A DNA stretch of 64,000 nucleotides from Thermoleophilia bacterium (GTDB lineage: Bacteria; Actinomycetota; Thermoleophilia; Miltoncostaeales; Miltoncostaeaceae). The notes under the pieces are model-generated. The model saw only the letters and a list, made by a program, of their open reading frames with translations, was not told where the DNA came from and did no database searches. The DNA is taken from NCBI GenBank assembly GCA_028285405.1, contig JANQPH010000044.1, positions 124,001 to 188,000 on the forward strand. The letters run 5' to 3'. Every line of letters begins with the position of its first letter. Position 1 is the stretch's first letter. Of the stretch, positions 61,485-64,000 are shown one piece after another. A program made the translations under genes and the position numbers.

Positions 61485-63118
61485 GCGGGCGGCGGGTCCG
61501 CGCCCTCCATCGGCGGCCCCGACTCCTTTCCGAGGAGCTCGGTCGGCAGCCGGCGCGTGAACAGCAGGCCGAGCAGGGCCAGCGCCGCCGCGGTCAGGAG
61601 GGCGACCTTCAGCCCGATGATCTGGGCGTCCTCGTACTCGCCGACGATCTCGTCGGTCGTGTCCGCGTCGATGCCCGCGCCCTGGATCCCCTCGCGCACG
61701 GTCGCGCTCGGCACGAAGTCGATGCCCTGGCTCGTGGCCTCGGCGAGGTCCGCGCGGACCTCGATGGGGATGGCCTCGTTCTCTGCGACGTCCCGTTGGA
61801 AGCTCGAGACCAGCGCCCCGAGCAGGATCGCGCCGATCAGCGCGGTTCCGATCGACCCCCCGAGGTTCTGGGCCGTGCCCTGGAGCCCGCCGACCTCGCT
61901 GCTGCGACTGCGGTCGACCGAGGACATGTTCACGTTTCCGATCTGCGAGGCGAGCAGGCCAAGCCCGAGGCCGACGACTCCGAGCCACGCGGCAAAGGTG
62001 GTCGAGTCCAGCTGGGGCGAGACGGTCCCGACCAGGCCGAAGCCTCCGATCGCCATGGCGAGCATCCCGGCCTGGATGAGCCGCTTCGGCGTGATGAACG
62101 CCGCGAGCTTGGGCGCGGTGAAGCTCGTGGCCAGCATGGCGATCGTGAACGGCAGCAGCTGGACACCGGTCTCGAACGCGGACTTCCCCAGCACCGTCTG
62201 CAGGTAGAGGGGGATCACGAAGAGGACCCCGAGCGCGAAGGCCTGCTGAACCATGATCGATGACAGCCCGGCTCTCAGGCGAGGGATCTTGAGCAGGCTC
62301 GGGTCGACGATCGGCGCCTCGCCACGGGCGATCCGGCGCTGCTCCCATCGGCCGAACACCACGAGCACGATCAGGCCGGCGGCGATGACGAACGGGACCG
62401 GGCTGAGCCCGAAGGGGGTCATCTCGACCCCGCCGATCTCAGGTGGGTTGCTCGGGCGCAGCCACCCCCACGTGCCGCTCTGGAGGATCCCGTAGACGAC
62501 GAGGAGCATTCCGAGCGCCGACATGCCCGCGCCCGCCAGGTCGAGCCGCGGCCGGGCTCCCTCGCGCGGCAGATCCCGGATCATCCAGGTCAGCGCGAGG
62601 ATCCCCACGATGATCACCGTCTCGCCGATGAAGACCAGCCGCCAGGTGGCCGCGGAGGTGACCGCACCGCCGATCAACGGACCCGCCGCCGCTCCTCCGG
62701 CGGCGACCCCGCCGATGATCCCGAACGCCAGCGCCCTGCGAGCGCCCTGGTAGTTCGCCGCGACGAGGGCGACGATGGCCGGCATCACGAGGGACGCCCC
62801 GATTCCCTCGAGCAGCGACCAGCCGATCAGCAGCACGCCGATGTTCGGGCTGAGCCCGGTGACCAGCGACCCGACCCCGTAGATCGCGAGCCCGATCGTG
62901 AACGTCCGTCGGCGCCCGATGATGTCGCCGAGCTTTCCGCCGGTCAGCATCAGCGCCGCCATGACCAGCGTGTAGAGGGTGATCGCGAGCTGGACGTTCG
63001 CGACCGTCGTGTCGAGGTCCGCGACGACGTCCGAGATGGCGACGTTCATCACTGTGGTGTCGAGCACCATGATGAACTGGGCCGCCCCGAGGACGACGAT
63101 GACGCCCCACGTTCTCAC
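61481..63118 (-). CDS. MFS transporter, DHA2 (14-helix) drug:H+ antiporter family
   Basis: 545 residues, 14 membrane helices. Motif A is GGKLGDIIGRRR, motif C-like LEGIGASLVMPAI follows, and FIMVLDTTVMNVAISDV is the DHA2 signature in helix 1. It exports a drug or metabolite using the proton gradient; substrate unknown. GTG start at 63118 lies directly next to dispersed repeat copy B. A large extracytoplasmic loop near residues 440-490 is typical. Confidence 0.87.
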   Translation of the reverse strand: MRTWGVIVVLGAAQFIMVLDTTVMNVAISDVVADLDTTVANVQLAITLYTLVMAALMLTGGKLGDIIGRRRTFTIGLAIYGVGSLVTGLSPNIGVLLIGWSLLEGIGASLVMPAIVALVAANYQGARRALAFGIIGGVAAGGAAAGPLIGGAVTSAATWRLVFIGETVIIVGILALTWMIRDLPREGARPRLDLAGAGMSALGMLLVVYGILQSGTWGWLRPSNPPEIGGVEMTPFGLSPVPFVIAAGLIVLVVFGRWEQRRIARGEAPIVDPSLLKIPRLRAGLSSIMVQQAFALGVLFVIPLYLQTVLGKSAFETGVQLLPFTIAMLATSFTAPKLAAFITPKRLIQAGMLAMAIGGFGLVGTVSPQLDSTTFAAWLGVVGLGLGLLASQIGNVNMSSVDRSRSSEVGGLQGTAQNLGGSIGTALIGAILLGALVSSFQRDVAENEAIPIEVRADLAEATSQGIDFVPSATVREGIQGAGIDADTTDEIVGEYEDAQIIGLKVALLTAAALALLGLLFTRRLPTELLGKESGPPMEGADPPPA

Positions 63119-63120
63119 CT

Positions 63121-63241
63121 GTGAGCGCCCACCGAGAGCAAGCGGCGCCTTGCGCCGGTTGGTCGCAGGTGTCGGCGCGACGAGGACTGGAGCGGGCGTC
63201 CGGACGACCCCGACCGTCCGGATTTGGCCGGGTGAGCGCCC
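63121..63241 (+). repeat. Dispersed repeat, copy B
   Basis: Begins GTGAGCGCCCACCGAGAGC, holds the hairpin CGGCGC-ctt-GCGCCG and GTCCGGACGACCCCGACC, and ends with GTGAGCGCCC. Same order as copy A (inverted relative to it). It lies just upstream of the exporter gene's start. Confidence 0.75.
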
Positions 63242-63258
63242 CGTCCGGATTGGGCCGA

Positions 63259-63303
63259 GTGGGCGCCCACCGAGAGCACGCGGCGCCCTGCGCCGGATGC
63301 GCG
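63259..63303 (+). repeat. Dispersed repeat, partial copy B'
   Basis: GTGGGCGCCCACCGAGAGC followed by ACGCGGCGC-cct-GCGCCGGATGC: the first 40 bases of the repeat again, 17 bases after copy B. The 229-base gap 63119-63347 is otherwise non-coding. Confidence 0.65.
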
Positions 63304-63347
63304 ATATGCGGGCTCGGGCGGCACCACCACGGGCACCCTACGCCCGA

Positions 63348-64000
63348 TCAGGTGCCGGTGATCGTCACGTTCCCTTCGCCCGAGCGGATCGTGATCCGGT
63401 CGGGGGCCTCGGCGTCCTCGGTGATTCCCTCGGTGTCGATGCTGCCCGCGCCGCGGCTCTCGTCGACGCGGTAGGTCCCGCTCGGGACCGTCAGCGTCAG
63501 GTTGCCCGCCCCGATGTCGATCTCGATGCGCTCCGGTGTGGTCGTGAACACGAGGTCGACGTTGCCGGTTCCCGACTCGATCTCGGCGTCCGTGGACGTC
63601 AGCTCGGTGCCCACGAGATCACCTTCGGCCATCCGGATTCGAAGCGGACCGGCGAGGCTCGCGAGCTCGAGGTCCCCGTTGGTCACCTCGGCGCGAACGG
63701 CGCCCGCGACGTTGGCGATCGACATGTCCCCCTCTGTGATCGCGGCTCGGACGTCGCGCCGGGAGCCGTCCACGGTGACCGAGCCGTCCGACGCGCGCGC
63801 GTCGACGACGCCCGCGGGCCCCGTGACCGTGAGGTCGCCGGCGTCCGTCCGAATCGTCGCGTCCGTGTCCTCTGGCACGTCGGCGCTCACGTCGATGTCG
63901 CAGTTGGACGGCCACTCACAGGACGTGCGCAGGCGCGCCTCGGTGTCGTCGTCCTCGAATCGCACGTCGGGCTTTCGGAGGAAGTACCGGACCTGGGTCC
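63348..64000 (-). CDS. DUF4097-like beta-repeat protein, 5' end outside the window
   Basis: The frame is open to the right edge of the window (ending with TQVRYFLRKPDVRFEDDDTE at the upstream side), so the N-terminus, perhaps with a membrane part, is missing. About 205 residues show a repeated beta-strand pattern: TIRTDAGDLTVTGPAG, ARASDGSVTVDGSRR, AITEGDMSIANVAG, EVTNGDLELASLAG, as in DUF4097/adhesin-like beta-helix proteins. Function unknown; extracytoplasmic or scaffold role is guesswork. Confidence 0.7.
   Translation of the reverse strand, partial: TQVRYFLRKPDVRFEDDDTEARLRTSCEWPSNCDIDVSADVPEDTDATIRTDAGDLTVTGPAGVVDARASDGSVTVDGSRRDVRAAITEGDMSIANVAGAVRAEVTNGDLELASLAGPLRIRMAEGDLVGTELTSTDAEIESGTGNVDLVFTTTPERIEIDIGAGNLTLTVPSGTYRVDESRGAGSIDTEGITEDAEAPDRITIRSGEGNVTITGT

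Overview
The window is about 70 percent GC and almost fully coding. Starts are a mix of ATG and GTG with a few TTG and apparent CTG starts, and many neighbouring genes overlap by 4 bp (ATGA or GTGA). A type I and a type III glutamine synthetase, a PucR-type regulator, an NrdR / B12-dependent ribonucleotide reductase pair and many glycosyltransferases suggest a high-GC actinobacterium, possibly of the class Thermoleophilia (Solirubrobacterales or Gaiellales). The class is inferred from gene content, not from a marker gene. No tRNA, rRNA or CRISPR array was seen.

Bases 1-17236 are a surface-polysaccharide locus. It holds dTDP-rhamnose genes (the end of rmlD, and two rmlC-type epimerases), two adjacent CDP-paratose/tyvelose-type 2-epimerases, GT2 and GT4 glycosyltransferases, a GtrB-like polyprenyl-phosphate glycosyltransferase, a flippase-like membrane protein and a methyltransferase. 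The locus resumes at 24160-28596 with a secreted glycosidase-like protein, a WcaJ/WbaP-type initiating phosphoglycosyltransferase, a small coupled protein and another GT4 enzyme.

Between them, about 17.24-24.0 kb looks like an inserted accessory island with visibly lower GC in its core. It carries a membrane-anchored coiled-coil protein, a 50-residue ORF, a DUF2283 protein behind a gene whose C-terminus resembles DUF4258 toxins, a restriction endonuclease / adenine methyltransferase pair, an Mrr-like nuclease preceded by a 40-residue ORF, a thioesterase and a HicA-HicB toxin-antitoxin pair.

Bases 28.5-43.3 kb are mostly housekeeping: a GNAT acetyltransferase, a Na+/H+ antiporter, an AlkA-type DNA glycosylase, glnA, glnN with a clear terminator, a divergent pucR-type regulator, then a minus-strand run pabB-pabC-flippase-fkbM. 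Bases 43.3-53.2 kb hold a frameshifted hydrolase remnant, a siroheme sulfite/nitrite reductase with an extra C-terminal helical domain, two alpha/beta hydrolases, a polyprenol-phosphate mannosyltransferase, an O-antigen-ligase-like protein with TPR repeats and signal peptidase I. Bases 53.3-64.0 kb hold a CHASE-GGDEF diguanylate cyclase, nrdR-nrdJ, an RHH-Doc toxin-antitoxin operon with a palindromic operator, a MarC protein, a secreted glucosaminidase-like protein, an MFS exporter and a truncated DUF4097-like protein.

Three patterns recur: (1) genes whose conserved N-terminus can only begin at CTG; (2) very short ORFs (8-13 codons) whose stop overlaps the next gene's start; (3) a dispersed repeat of about 120 bp with a conserved CGGCGC-NNN-GCGCCG hairpin, found next to gene ends. 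The accessory island and these three patterns are the most promising material for follow-up.
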